Source: Siderastrea radians (lineage: Eukaryota; Cnidaria; Anthozoa; Scleractinia; Rhizangiidae). From it: a stretch of 64,000 nt of DNA. The position numbers were made by a program, and so were the translations under genes. The notes beneath the pieces are model-generated. The model was not told the origin of the DNA, did no database searches, and was given only the letters and a program-made list of their open reading frames with translations. Position 1 is the first letter of the stretch, and the number at the start of each line of letters is the position of its first letter. The DNA lies in NCBI GenBank assembly GCA_964017195.1, contig OZ024897.1:37915036-37979035 (forward strand). The letters are read 5' to 3'. Below, piece by piece: positions 21,113 through 33,140 of this stretch.

Positions 21113-21275
21113 TGGAATGGCCCTCGTAAGATCCTACCCACTTCGTAAGGTGGCCACGTTGCCAGCGTGGTTGCTCCGATGGTGTAGTGGTCATCACGCC
21201 CGACTAGTAACCGGGGAGACGCGGGTTCGATTCCGGCTCGGGGTAACATGTTCTTCTTTTCACATGAAGTGTGTG
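21113..21275 (+). repeat. Repeat with tRNA-Thr(AGT)-like head, copy 2
   Basis: Its tRNA-like part is 21174-21243, with the same mismatches as copy 1. The two 160-bp copies lie about 320 bp apart and differ at roughly ten positions. This suggests a short tRNA-derived repeat duplicated locally. Confidence 0.65.
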
Positions 21276-21611
21276 TGATTGACTATAATTGGGTAGCATT
21301 TTTACTACAGTGACTTGAAGCACCACTGCTTCATTGGAAATAGAAAGAGCTTGAAACAGCTCGAATATCTGATATTCTTCTTCATTTTGGACATGACCGC
21401 TAAATTGTCTTAGAATTAGATGGCAAAAATAAAATCTATGCATGCACTACAAGTCTCCAAAAACAGCTGATGGCTGGTTAAGCACAGGGCTGATCAGGCC
21501 AATTTCGGATCTTGTTTGTTAAGGTGGGGATGAGGAATCACGCTTGTAAGATGGGGCCTCTAATTGGCTACGTGAACATACTTTTATAGCCGGTAGGGGC
21601 TCTGTGACGAA

Positions 21612-21662
<51 letters not shown>

Positions 21663-21871
21663 TGAAACAATTTTTATTACAAAATTACTAACTATTAACA
21701 TAATCTAATGAAAAATCTTATGTACATTTAACATCAAAAATGGTATAAAGTTAATGAATTCTCAACTTACAAGCTACGTACTCGTATTTAAAAATATGTT
21801 TTAAAGTAGTTGTTCCAAAATAGGCACTCTGTAATGAAAAGCTAAAGAGGTCTAACAAATACTGTAAAAGT

Positions 21872-21913
<42 letters not shown>

Positions 21914-22659
21914 CAAAAATAATAATAAATAATAAAAGCAAATAATATAAATAATATAAATGATAAAATAAATAATAGTAATTAAAAACAATATTATAAT
22001 TATAATAACAACCTTCCCAGCATGCTTTGCACCTGAAAAATTTTCCGTGCTAAAAAACATAGTTAACTTGTGGTCGAAGAGGACGCTGTACCATAAGGTA
22101 TTTACACCTGCGTGAAAGGTACTACCCCTCATATCAATGTCACGGTGATGACGTCGTTAGTCACGTGACTGTGGCCTTAAAAGATGCTTCAGCTCACTGC
22201 AAGAACAGGCTTCCATCAATACGAAAGCAGATAACGTACCCTGATGGTCATTAAAACGAGCAATTTGGAAATTGCCAGTTTATATCTGGCATTTCAAAGT
22301 TAAGGTGGCTCTGTATAGGAGCATTTCCCAGGGGACTGGTAAGAAGTCTGTAGCTATGGCAGTTTAAGGCGGAGAGAAGCAAACTTCGGCTGTTTAATAG
22401 AACTTGACATGAAAGTAACGTCCATGACGGCCTTATTGTTGTGACGTCATCGGACACGTGACCAGAGCGCACGGAATATTTCAAATCACTTTAAAACTGC
22501 ATCGAACTCAATTTATCCGTAGTTTCTCACAGTCATATTGCAGAAAAAATTGTAAGTTATTCAAAAACGACCGTTATTACTTTTTCTTTTGAAAAAAAAA
22601 ACGAAATAAAAAATAAACCTGAATTTTTTGATAATCCCCTGTTTTGTGAGGTTTTAATA
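21276..22659. other. No gene seen; microsatellites
   Basis: It contains an (AAT)n run at 21611-21661, a (TA)n run at 21874-21911 and AT-rich filler. The short antisense ORFs here are chance products of these runs or show no family features. Confidence 0.55.
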
Positions 22660-22661
22660 TA

Positions 22662-22787
22662 CTACGATTATCAGTTGAGTATGACACGCGAGAAGGTTCG
22701 CGCCTAAGTGTTACCGTTAAAACCTTGCTGTTGTTAGGAGCGACAATGCTATTATCCATTGGAACGCCTTGTGTTATTGACGTCATC
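22662..22787 (+). repeat. Left terminal inverted repeat of the IS630/Tc1-type element
   Basis: This is the reverse complement of 26305-26431. Both ends contain GCGCCTAAG, ACCGTTAAAA, TTGCTGTTGT and a GACGTCATC block that could serve as a CRE-like promoter element for the adjacent gene. Confidence 0.85.
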
Positions 22788-22845
22788 TAAAAGAAAGCGC
22801 GCGAAATTTTAGTCACTGAAGTCTTCTTTATATCGGTGTACTAGT

Positions 22846-23967
22846 ATGTTTTGTCGCGTTCATGCTACGCCTGCTATCATGGAAAGGCTTAATTCGAAAG
22901 GCAGAACCTTTACCAAGGGCTGTGCACTTTCGCGTGATCTGCCAACAGTGATAGTCGATGAAATAGTCGATAGAAATGGTGGCGACATATATACCGGCTA
23001 CTTTCCTGGTAACTTTGCGGGTGTAGCAAACGCTTTCAAAGTAAGTAGAAACACTGTGATAAACTTATGGCAGCGTCTACATACAGAACATACCATTGAA
23101 CCACGGAGAAATGGAGGAGGAAAGAACTCTCATTTAACTCAAGGTGACTTGCAGTTTGTCGAGACTGTCAAGAGAGCAAGACCGACTTCATCACTGAGGG
23201 AAATTTACGACGGTTTAAACGAATTTGGCGATATTCCAAACGGAACTTCCATTTCCGCGATATCGCGTGCGTTGAATAACAGTATGTTGTCTGGTTTGAA
23301 ATATTCAAGAAAAAAATTAGTACCGTTGCTCAGGAAAGATTTAGTGTAGAAAATATGGCATACACTCAAATGTTTATTGATTATCTCCATGCAAAAGATC
23401 CCTTTAAGCTCAAGTTCTTCGATGAATGCGGTTTAAAATTACCTTTCCATGGTAAGCGGTTGTACGGTCACGCACCAGTCGGAGAAAGATCCATAGAGCT
23501 CTTACGTTACCACGATTCACCTAACGTAACAGTTAACTTATTAGCTGGACTAAATGGGGTAGAATATATGAACACTGTACAGGGTGCATCCGATACCATC
23601 CATTTTCTTCAGTTTTTTGGTGAAGCAGGAAATGCAGCCAACATGGAAATAGGAAGACCAGTGCTTGAAGTCGGAGACATATTGTTGATGGATAACTGCG
23701 CTACTCACCATTTTGCAGGTGGCGCGCGAAGCATTGCAAGAGTGGCTGAATGAGCGCAACATTGAACTTGTCTATACGCCAACATATTCTCCTGATTTTA
23801 ACCCTGTTGAGTTTGTTTTTAATAAAATGAGAAGCGTTATGCGTTATGAACTTTGGGAACTCACAAACGGGAACATTGAACTTGCTGCAGTCCAAGCAGC
23901 AGTAGACTTCATAACGTCAAATGATATGGTGAATTTTTTCAGATTCACTTCATACATCGATATTTAG
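22846..23967 (+). pseudogene. IS630/Tc1-type DDE transposase, two frameshifts
   Basis: From the ATG at 22846 the protein opens with a paired-type helix-turn-helix region (FAGVANAFKVSRNTVINLW, then LREIYDGLNE), which binds the inverted repeats. After a one-base slip in an A-run near 23310 the catalytic part follows: FFDECGL (first D), LLMDNCATHH (second D) and, after another slip near 23715, YTPTYSPDFNPVEFVFNKMR (E). The second D and the E are about 38-40 residues apart, longer than the classical Tc1 spacing of 34. The stop is at 23965-23967. Total length would be about 370 residues, normal for the superfamily. The two slips make this copy inactive unless they are sequencing errors. Confidence 0.85.
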
Positions 23968-24865
23968 TGTTTTGACAGTTTCCTCAGAGAATTACTCTGG
24001 CGAATAATTCACCGTCAAACTGATGTCTTTCTCGCCAAGTGTACAAAAGCATGTAAAAAGCGTCTTGGTCTATGATTTTATATGATCACATTTAAAAATG
24101 TTTTCGAGTTTCATTCGCGTAATGACAATTACAAATGTAATACTTCTAATTTACAACAACTTTATTCAAGTAAGTGTATAAATTACTTTATCTACTTTTA
24201 CAAGAACTCAATCATTTTCTCAAGAATACTGCCGCAGACATACTGGCGCCGATTGAAAGGTTAACAAAGGCAACTATTCTTAATTTTGTAGTCAGTTTCA
24301 GCTAATTCACGTATAAAGTCGTTCACTTTTAGTGTTCGCTAAATTTATGATTTGCCTTATAAGTGATGAAAATCTTCGAAAGCATCGACTACTAAAACGT
24401 TGTAGTCTCCAGGCTGGCGGGGAATGTCGGCAATCACTAAATTAAGTTGTCGCTAAAAATAGTACCAAATCACAACAACTATATAGTTCAAGAGTATCTA
24501 GATTCAAATTGAACTGTTGTCACAAACAAAAGCGCGTTTGTCAAAAATCCAGGCGAAAAACGTTGCATGTTTATTTGTGATTATTACAAAACACGACACA
24601 ATCTCAAATTTAAACCATGTGAAAACCGATTACTTTTATACGGTTCAACTTGTAGTGATATTAAAGAAAATGCTCATAAAAATAAAGTCTTTTCTTGGCC
24701 CAAACTACTAAATCTGTATTGTCTCTCCCGATAAAAGCATGAATATACACAATCTAAACAAACAGGGAACAAATTCCAACATAACGAGAACCCTATCAGA
24801 GCAACAAATTAACGGAGGCTTCGTTTACACAAATCAGGTTAATGAAATTATAACGTTCTTGTGCA
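23968..24865. other. Intergenic part of the IS630/Tc1-type element
   Basis: An AT-rich spacer between the 3' ends of the two convergent genes. I see no further coding sequence. Confidence 0.5.
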
Positions 24866-26264
24866 TCATTTATTATTTTTTTGAAGTTCTACTAGGGCAT
24901 TCGCCGCTTCCTGTGCCCTCTGACATGATTCAGGTTCAAATGTAGGCGATTTCCAGCCCTGACCAGGTACATACATACCAGACTGCGGGTTATCTTTGCC
25001 GGGGGAAACAAAATCAGCGGCCAATACATCGCTCGAATCTTCGCTATTTAATTCCTCTTGTAGACGAACTGCTAGTCTAAAATCACTTTCTTCCATTGCT
25101 GTTAAAGTACCTGTGGCTGGTGAACTACGTCGAGGAAATCTGATGGCGTACTTTTCTTCCAAGCTTCGCTTTTTTGGGTTTACACAATGTTCCATGTTGT
25201 GCGCCATACGGCTTGTTGATTTCATTTCGTGCTCTTCAACTGCTTCTCTCAATAGACGGGTTATGCCTTGCCTTGGAGGCAGCTTTCCATTGCATTTCTT
25301 CTGAAGCAGCGCTACGTGTTTATTTAGAAGCACCCAGTTTTTTACACCGTTAACAATGTATCTCTCTGGATCAGAAGCGACGATATCAGCCTCAATCTTT
25401 CTTGCAAAGGAATCTTCAACCGCTTTATAAGCTTTAACTTTGTTGTTGTAGTCGCTTTCAAGATTTGCTACTTCAGTCTGGCATTTAGTTACCTGCTGTG
25501 ATAGTTTTTGTCTTTCAGCTTTGTCATTGGGATGCTTCTCAATGACTCCACATAGCATAATGAATGTACAATCTTCTCCGTCACAGTTTCTTCTGGTGTG
25601 TCCTACCTTCAAATGACATCTCCCACAGATGGAAAGAGAACCTGAGTTATGTAGCACAGCTCGACAAAGCTCCCTCTCAAAGTTGTCCTTTTGGACTTTC
25701 GCATGTCCTAACGCCTTCTTCGCACTTTCAACGCTTGCAAGTTTTTTTTAAAAGCATCCGATCCACCGGGTTGGAGTTTGTGCTTGATAGCGCAGTGTTT
25801 CGAGTAGCAGTACTTTTTCCAAAGTTGAGACTGTTGCTTGTAGGCGTTTCAGCGGGCGACGATACGTAAGGAGTACTTGCATCGAACTGGACATTTGTGC
25901 TTGAAGAATTCGCTCGAGTAGGGACAGCTTGAATTGGAGAACCGAGAACCCCAGCCTTTACTTTAATTCTTTTAAATTCCCTTTCTGGAACAGTTCGTGC
26001 GCTTTGCCAAAATTCTTGAAAGCCTTGCTCGTCGTCGTTGTTTAGATTTATCCAGTTGTCTTCATCGTCCAAGTACCGGAGTCTCATGTTATGTTCATTC
26101 AAAAAATTCAGACTTGTGCATCTACTCTTGATGTCTTGCACCAGTGACTGAAAGACATAATGGCCGGAGTGCACTAACCCAACTGGAATCATAAAGCTGA
26201 TCCACTTCTGTTCATCTATTCTTTGATTTCCTGTATATTCAACTTTTACTTGATACTCCGCCAT
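24866..26264 (-). pseudogene. PB1-domain, zinc-knuckle accessory protein of the transposon (one frameshift)
   Basis: I start at the ATG at 26264-26262 (MAEYQVKVEYTG). The first 90 or so residues look like a PB1 domain: an acidic MRLRYLDDEDNWINLNNDDE stretch matches the OPCA motif and is followed by GFQEFW. A serine/threonine-rich linker follows. After a one-base slip near 25768 the protein continues through a basic helix to CGRCHLKVGHTRRNC, a zinc knuckle-like C-x2-C-x5-H-x4-C, and a coiled-coil-like region, ending at 24866. Combined length is about 465 residues. It lies tail-to-tail with the transposase inside the same inverted repeats, so it belongs to the element. PB1 domains mediate protein pairing and knuckles bind nucleic acid; a role as transposition partner is inference. 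Confidence 0.72.
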
Positions 26265-26304
26265 TTCTTCGAAAAAGTAAGAGATTTCGCGCGCACAGAA
26301 GACT

Positions 26305-26431
26305 GATGACGTCAAAACCACAGGATGTTTCCAATGGAAACTAGTATCGTCACCCCTGACAACAGCAAAATTTTAACGGTAAAACTTAGGCGCGAAACTT
26401 TCCGCTTGTCATACTCAACTGATAATCGTAG
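26305..26431 (-). repeat. Right terminal inverted repeat of the IS630/Tc1-type element
   Basis: Partner of 22662-22787. It lies just upstream of the PB1-protein start codon, so it probably also serves as that gene's promoter. Confidence 0.85.
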
Positions 26432-26433
26432 TA

Positions 26434-28985
26434 AATGTAAAAACGAATCAGCATATTTGGTTTCAGACTATACTCTTTCAAACTACGTTAACATTTTTTT
26501 TGAAAAAGTTCGTTTTCATATAGCTTAGGGATGCGAATTTGCACGCACGCGGAGTACTGGGCACCAATGTCATGGACTATTGAGGGAGACTGGTGCCCTT
26601 TTCTGGCGCGGGCGCACAGCTGAACTCGTACTTGGCGGTATATACTCCTACTTGGCAGAAGAATGGGTTGAAGAGGTGTTTTTCCTAGCTTTCTGTCGCG
26701 TATTTCCACTTAAGAATTGGTTATAGTTTCTCGGAAAGTGGACAACGCTTCATTTTTGGCTGCATTGCTCAGAAATTTTGGTCAGTTGTCAAGTCAAACA
26801 GGCTACAGTGTCAGGTACGTGTAATGGTTTTTGTTGTGAAATACGCTTTATACTAAGTTGAGCTCAGTGAACAGCCTTTTAGAGCTTTTCTGATCGATCA
26901 TTAGCTTGATGTTCTTATTTATCGTTAGTCCAGCGCTTAATTTAATTTAACTTTTTGTTCACTCGACTGCAAAATCATATATTATTTGTTGGCCAAGTAA
27001 AAGGGCAACAAAGCATCCTTTTTGTTTTCAATAAGATTTGATTACAGTGTTGCTGTTAAAATTAATATTTCAAACAGTTCTTGCTTAAAGCAAGAAATCC
27101 AGGCTATTCCCCAAGTGTTGATATTGGCAGATAAGCTTAAATTCTTTTGTGTAGCATCATTTAAGTGTTGTTCACATCTCCCACTCGATTGGTGATTAGC
27201 TGGGCTTTTCTTGACTGCTTGCAAAATATTTATATAGGTCTAACGTGTTATGAATGTTTGTTATATCAAGTAACGTTCAAAAGCATTACAGAATCTTGTC
27301 TTTTAAACAAAACTTTGGATTATAGTTTTGGCATGTTTTGATGACAAACAAAAAATTTAAATTTTGAATAAGGTATAACTTTTATTACAGATTATGTGTT
27401 GATCAGTTTTGGGAAAATACGTTTAAGATAATAGAGTTAAAAGAAGGTGGGTGTAAATTTCTATATATTTTCGTCTCAACTTTCACGGATTATTCCGTAA
27501 TTTGCAGGGTTAAAAATTAACTTCTGTGCTTGGTTGCTGTTTGGCTAGTATCCCTGATTTCTTAGCCCAGGCCAAAATAAAGTGGCTTTTAATTCCTCTA
27601 GTCTAAAACAAAAAAAGCATATTTACTTTAATAAACCCCTCCCAATCTGGGTGAGAAGTATGTCCTTTATCGAGGGATTTTGCCAATAATCATGTGGGAA
27701 AAAGTACAACATTGAACTATGGGTAAGTCTGGAGGCACGTGTCAATAAATACAAAATGCCGTCTTGATATATTGTGGATTGATATAAATACTCCAGAATG
27801 GCTTTGAATTCTGAACTCCAAGAACTAAAACTTGTTTTTACTACAACAACATTTATGAACTTAGATTTGAGGAAGGGAAAGGAAAGAAAGGTACTCTAAT
27901 GAAAGTACATTTTATTTTATTTTTATTGCAACTAAATTTTAACATTTTTTAATCCTAGTCGCCCGTCAGGCGATCAAACCTCAACTTTTAGTGGGCCTGT
28001 TCAGTTTTAAATCGCCACTGGCAACCGGGCGACTGCCAATTTTTAGCCGTGAATTTGTTGTTTTCACTGATCCTTTTTTATCTGTTCTAGGCAAGTATAT
28101 GTCAGCAGTGATCAGTGATGGAGCCTTTTCTTACAGTGAAAGTACGTGGAGGATATCAGTCATATAATTATCCCAGCTTACCTACTTACTGTTCAGTAAA
28201 TTGAACTGGATGGAATGCAGTGATCGGGTTAATTTGGGCTCGGTAGTCAATTTCTGAACCCAGTCAAACATAATTAAGCACAATTAACAGCGTTAAAATC
28301 ATTCAAATATACCAGATATTTAAACCATCTGCCTTTTAGTGTGTGGAATTTGACCATGATCTGTGTTGTTATGTCATGTGAACACATAAAAGACTGAGTG
28401 ACTAAAACAGCCTTTTTGGCCAAAGAAAATTTGCAAATCCTATTATTCGCAAAGGAAAATAAGAATTGAACCAAGGATAAAATTGTCTGACGATAATCAC
28501 ATGAGTGTTCCATCAAGACGTCCATTCAGGTGGGCAATGAAAACCTTATACCCACTTAAGTTACAGAATCCATTTTTCATGGTGATGTGTGGTATATTCT
28601 GGATGGCTAAATGGTTAAAACCTAGTGCAGAATGAATCAAACAGTTATACCATGTTTGCAAGATACCTGTATGGGTTTACATACCAGTATGAGAATTTTG
28701 ATGCGGTACCACAACTGGGGTGAACTCACACAGGTATGGCTCACACTATCATGAGAAATTGTGCTGTAATCGCATAAACAAATACAGAGAAACAAGAGGG
28801 AACTGGGATGAACTTGTACCGGAATGAAAATAATACTGGTGTCATGTAAATTAAAAAACCCCCTTAGACTAAAGTAGAGCAGCTATCAAGGATGTTTCAC
28901 AACATCCTTAGAGACCCAGGAGCCGTAACCCCCTGATTTCATGAAAGTAGCGCAAACTCAGACTGGTATTTTTTGGTCATTAAAG
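26434..28985. other. No gene seen
   Basis: AT-rich intronic sequence within the unit A insert. Near 28650-28760 is a palindromic repeat (ACCTGTATGGGTTTACATACC and neighbours) of MITE character. Confidence 0.5.
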
Positions 28986-29070
28986 ATGTGTTTATTGTTC
29001 ATCGTGGTGTAAGATAGGTAAGATGAACGTTTATTCGTTTGTCTCACGATGGAATCGCTTTGAGTTGTTG

Positions 29071-29115
29071 ATCGCGACGTTTCGACTGCAATACTGCTAG
29101 TCTTCATCAGGCGAT
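29071..29115 (-). ncRNA. Hammerhead ribozyme candidate with canonical core
   Basis: On the minus strand: ATCGC (29115-29111), CTGATGA (29110-29104), stem II with GACT pairing to AGTC and AGCA stacking on TTGC, GAAA (29083-29080), a 2-bp palindromic stem III (ACGT), C as cleavage base, then GCGAT (29075-29071), which pairs perfectly with ATCGC. All core boxes are intact. The minimal stem III is typical of Penelope-like and retrozyme hammerheads, which often act as dimers. No coding remnant is recognisable beside it. Confidence 0.72.
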
Positions 29116-29119
29116 GAGG

Positions 29120-31799
29120 TCGATTGTTTACGTGTCACTATTTGTAGCATGATGGTTCGCTGCTGTTTACATGAGACTGGTGAGAAAGTCAGGCTGGCAT
29201 AAAGTGTTTACATGAGACCAACCATCCCTAAAAACCCAGTTTATCTATTATTCTCCAGCTTGGAATGCTTCAACGTCACTTATTAAATGCGCATGCTCAA
29301 AACAAAAATCTCAGACTCGGTTTGAAGTCAATTCATGTTTACGTGGTTCCCCAGTCTGTTTTTAGACCGTTGTGAGTCATTCATATTAGTTCAGCAATGG
29401 CAATGGTAATCAAACCAGCCCCAGATGACAGTTATTTTATACCGGTTTCACGTTTCTTATCGCCTTCATGTAAACAGAAGCAAGCGTCAGTATGGAGTTG
29501 CTCTAAAGTTGTACCACCCTAAGTTGGTACCATTCTCATAGACTACGAGCAGTCTCAATTTTCTCTGGTGCGTGCACACCGTCTGTCCATACGTATATAT
29601 GTTGCCCTGGATGAAATTGCATTCATACAGCTATTTCAATTAATGTTGTTGCATAAAAGCTTAAGCGTATGCGACAAGACCGCAGGGTAATATGAGATTT
29701 TTATGCCTAAGTTCACCAAAATCAGCAGTACCTTTCTTGCCGTGCAATGGCATTTGCAATGGCAAAGCATATGGAAGAGTTTTTATAGTATAAAAATCTA
29801 AAAAAAACCCTGAAAGAAATATTTTCAGAGAGAGTTCTCGTTTAAAACATAATTTCTAATCTCACTTATCTTTTTGCCTACACAGTTAGAACGGCAAATT
29901 TAAGTTATGTGGGTACACGTGGAGCACGTGCATTGATATGTAAATTTGAAGTAGGAAAAACAGCATCATGAAAAATATGGAACATGAATTTTCGCACGTC
30001 ATAACAAGTACTAACAACTGAAAATGAAAAGCCGGATCAGGATTGCCGCTGACAATAATCGGATGGCACCCATTTATCACTTGCACTAAAAAATCTGAAG
30101 TTCCTGACCAACTGCTGACAGCCATAAAACTAAGACTGATTTACAGCTACCTACACTACCCTTCAGTCTTTTCGTGTAAGCTTGAAATAATGCGACAACC
30201 TTAATTGAAATAGCTGTATACAAAGTCTCAAGGTGTCCTTGAGCAGTAACATACATGTTCTGGTGAAATAACAGACAGCCTGTAGTTCAAACCCTTAAAA
30301 CTTTCCTGGGGGCTACAAGTCGAAGGGATATATACTTCTATGGATATTTTATTCTCTAAAAAAAGATCTTTACGGGTAATGAGCAATGCTTTTACGAACA
30401 ATAATGCAAATTTTTGAAGTTTCCTTTGTCTATTGTTTCCCAGAGGAGACTGAAGAGAAAGAAAGCCAAACCAAATATAGAGGTTTGTCTGTAAAGCCTT
30501 GGAGTCATGCTAGAATTTGGAGCTATCTAACGTGGGCTATTGGGAATTCGCTGGGCCATGAACAAGATCTTTGACATGGCGATTCCATTCAGGTGACAAG
30601 CTGTGCTTGTTCTTTGGCATGAATTAGCCCTTGCGAGCTCCTCAGTTAGGCTAGCCTATCTGTAGATATTACTTTGGTGTCACCAAGAGGTTAAAAACCT
30701 CCAAAAAGCCATGGGCTTACTAATGGCAATTGAGGTAATTAAAATCTGCTTTGGTTTCCTTTTCAGGTTTTTTATTCCATCAACCTGATGTCAGGAAAAT
30801 ATGGCAGTTTATTACAAGGCTTTGGTTAAGAAATATGTACTCTGAGCTATATTCCCAGACAAACATCAATTCAAATAAAAATTTGAAGAACAGTTTTGAA
30901 ATAGTTTGACTGTAAGCACCTACACCAGTAATTCATAAGGAATTGAAAAGGTTCTGCATACACGTTTTGTTCCCTCAGTACTACTCAGTGGTTGATGTGT
31001 GAGAATGGAATGAATCCTGGAGTACCTCTTAGAAGTAAAAGTAACTTTGAGCCATGCCCACAAAACAATACCTTGGACCCTTTTAGGGCTTTACATGTAC
31101 ACTACTTCAAAATATCTGATGAACACACCCCGCCACCATCCCAGGAATGAAGATTCAGACCTATTTGATTAAATTCACTTTATGGGGAAAACTATTTCAA
31201 TTGACTGATTCACCACAGGCTGATCCCTTCTTGTCAGTTCACTGCCTGATAGGTTTCAAACTATTCTGAAATGATTTAGGAAAAGGTTTCTCTTTTTGTT
31301 TTTCTTTAGTGCCAGATTGTGGCAATCAGTAACAGTGCTTATTGGTGGCATTAGATACAGTGCAAAGGCTAATAATCAAACCAAAAACAAAACTGAAATC
31401 GCAGCATTTCCTTCCATCACGGTCTGGGATAGTGACAGAGTGAGTCATAATCTGTGAATGGAATAAAGTCACTATTAAATGATTACTGGACTATTTGTTA
31501 TTCTCATTGGCAACACTTCTAAGTCACGGATTGGTTAATTGATTGATTGATTTTTATTTTTAATTGGCTGATTGACTGATTCATCAACCGAGTGGTTGAG
31601 GGGTTGATTGCTAGACTGATTGGTAGTTAAATAGGTGAATGAATTGATTCACCTGAGGCAAAGTGAACAAAAATTGCACCCAATATTTAAGTTTACGACC
31701 TACAACAGGGGCTTATTTAAAATTTACAAAACAGGTTCTAATTTAATGAGAGGTGTAAATTACCAATAATTAACTAATAATTATAATATTGTTTTCCGG
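29120..31799. other. No gene seen
   Basis: A continuation of the unit A intron 1 insert. GTTTACATGAGAC occurs near 29166 and 29208, suggesting MITE debris. TTGA-rich low complexity lies at 31530-31640. No supported coding region. Confidence 0.5.
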
Positions 31800-31807
31800 T
31801 CCCATTT

Positions 31808-31837
31808 GTAATAATAATAATAATAATAATAATAATA
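31808..31837. repeat. (AAT)n microsatellite
   Basis: A short AAT run next to a dispersed repeat whose other end (ACCCATGGGCTATGG) lies near 32210. Confidence 0.9.
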
Positions 31838-32286
31838 TAAGGAAATCACTTGTGATCCCCCGTAGAGGATCGAACCTGCACTCTCTAAAACCTCGCTACA
31901 TCCCCACAATGCCTCGTTAGCCATGACGAATTTGTTGTAATACTTAGCTGTGCTAGTCTCTTTGCACAGGGCGTCATCAGAACCAAGATGGCGTCCGTTT
32001 ATCAACCACGGACCAGGGCAAAAAGCATGGTTGTGGATGGAAAAAAACCTGAAGCCGCTCACTCCGCTAGGTTAGGCCTGGCGTCGATATCGCAGACAAA
32101 TGCTGCAAATTCAAGCGATATAAACTATCTATTATTTTTTCTAAATATTCTAAATATTATTTTTTTCAAGTTTTAATTTTTTTTATATTTTTAGGGGTAG
32201 TCCATAGGGTAACCCATGGGCTATGGCCTAAACTTTGTCCACACCGAAAGATAAGCTTACTTTTCATACCGCAAAAGACGTTTTTG

Positions 32287-32608
32287 GATGTCCAGATTGG
32301 AATTTGAGCAAATAGGTGCTAAGATACGGCGTTGAAGGCTTAGAGTGGCAGTTTTCCTCAAAAAGTTCAACAGCTTGCATCAAGGATGTGTAAAAACATA
32401 GCCATTTTGTATTGTAAAACTGAATTCAAAGATAACGTGATGTCTCGACCACTTTTTATACATAAGTATTTATAAAACATTTATGAAATGGAAACAAATG
32501 TCTTTCTTCAAAGCCTGCAAAGTGCAGGGAAAATTTAACACAAAAAGGGACCTGTAAGAACGAGAAAGTAAATAAGACAATTGTGACAAGAAATATGTTT
32601 TTCGTTAG
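32287..32608 (+). other. End of unit A intron 1, homologous to unit B
   Basis: From about 32287 (GGAATTTGAGCAAATAGG) the sequence again matches unit B from about 51690, up to the shared acceptor (TTAG|GG at 32608, CTAG|GG at 51931). No gene here. Confidence 0.65.
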
Positions 32609-32627
32609 GGTATAAAATCAGTTTTTG

Positions 32628-33140
32628 ATGGCCATGGTTTTCCTCAAACAAAAGATGCAGTTCTTGCTGAAGCGATTGTGCAGAGCTATTCAGTTTTTTT
32701 CTACAACCGCCTTGATCGTATTCATCATTTATGTGTATTACACAAGGGATGGAACCCACTGGGACGGCGTCCCGCAGTGGCTGAGTGTGTTGAGACCCGT
32801 GCCACGCCGCGCGGAATGTTCATCAAACATGTTCGCCACACGCAAGGGCTGTTTGCCGTGTCCTCGTAACACGTTTAGTTTTCGTGGTTGGAGTGAGTGC
32901 ACGCCTTGGTTGAATTGCTCGCAAATTGCTCTTCAAGTTCATCCGATAAGACGTCTAACCGGCGGCAGAATTAAAGGAGTTTGGCTGTCTGACTGGAAGG
33001 GGCATCAAGTCGTGTTCATCAATTGTTCTGCAACAAATTTTCGTAAGCGGAACCTCTGTGCGAGGGGAATTTCTATCATTGAACAGATTCAGGGGGAATT
33101 CGTCACTCGCCTGATCGGCAGGTGTCCTGAAAAACTACAG
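32628..33140 (+). CDS. POMK: Protein O-mannose kinase-like, unit A, first coding exon
   Basis: I choose the ATG at 32628; a second in-frame ATG is at 32634. A basic N terminus is followed by one hydrophobic span at residues 24-38 (FSTTALIVFIIYVYY), the anchor of a type II ER/Golgi membrane protein. A cysteine-rich stretch (CLPCPRNTF, ECTPWLNC) and the kinase N-lobe (RRLTGGRIKGVWLSDWKGHQ...IQGEFVTRLIGRC) follow. Order and spacing match vertebrate POMK, which phosphorylates the O-mannosyl core M3 glycan of dystroglycan. The exon ends at CTACAG|GTAAGC, phase 0, and joins the exon at 46955. The combined product is about 369 residues, close to the usual 350. No frame break is seen. Confidence 0.85.

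Larger units (their letters stand above)
22660..26433. mobile_element. Nearly complete IS630/Tc1-type transposon with two convergent genes
   Basis: TA dinucleotides at 22660-22661 and 26432-26433 flank an element that begins CTACGATTATCAGTTGAG and ends in its reverse complement. The inverted ends are 126 and 127 bp long (22662-22787, 26305-26431) and roughly 80 percent identical by eye. Inside, a transposase reads rightward (22846-23967) and a second gene leftward (26264-24866). The TA target, length of about 3.77 kb and DDE protein fit the IS630/Tc1/mariner superfamily. It lies within the 13.5 kb that unit A intron 1 has and unit B lacks, so it arrived after the gene duplication or was lost from unit B. 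Confidence 0.85.

Noticed and set aside
20796..21278. 160-codon plus-strand ORF
   Set aside because: It reads through two tRNA-like repeats; the repeated peptide reflects the duplication, not a gene.
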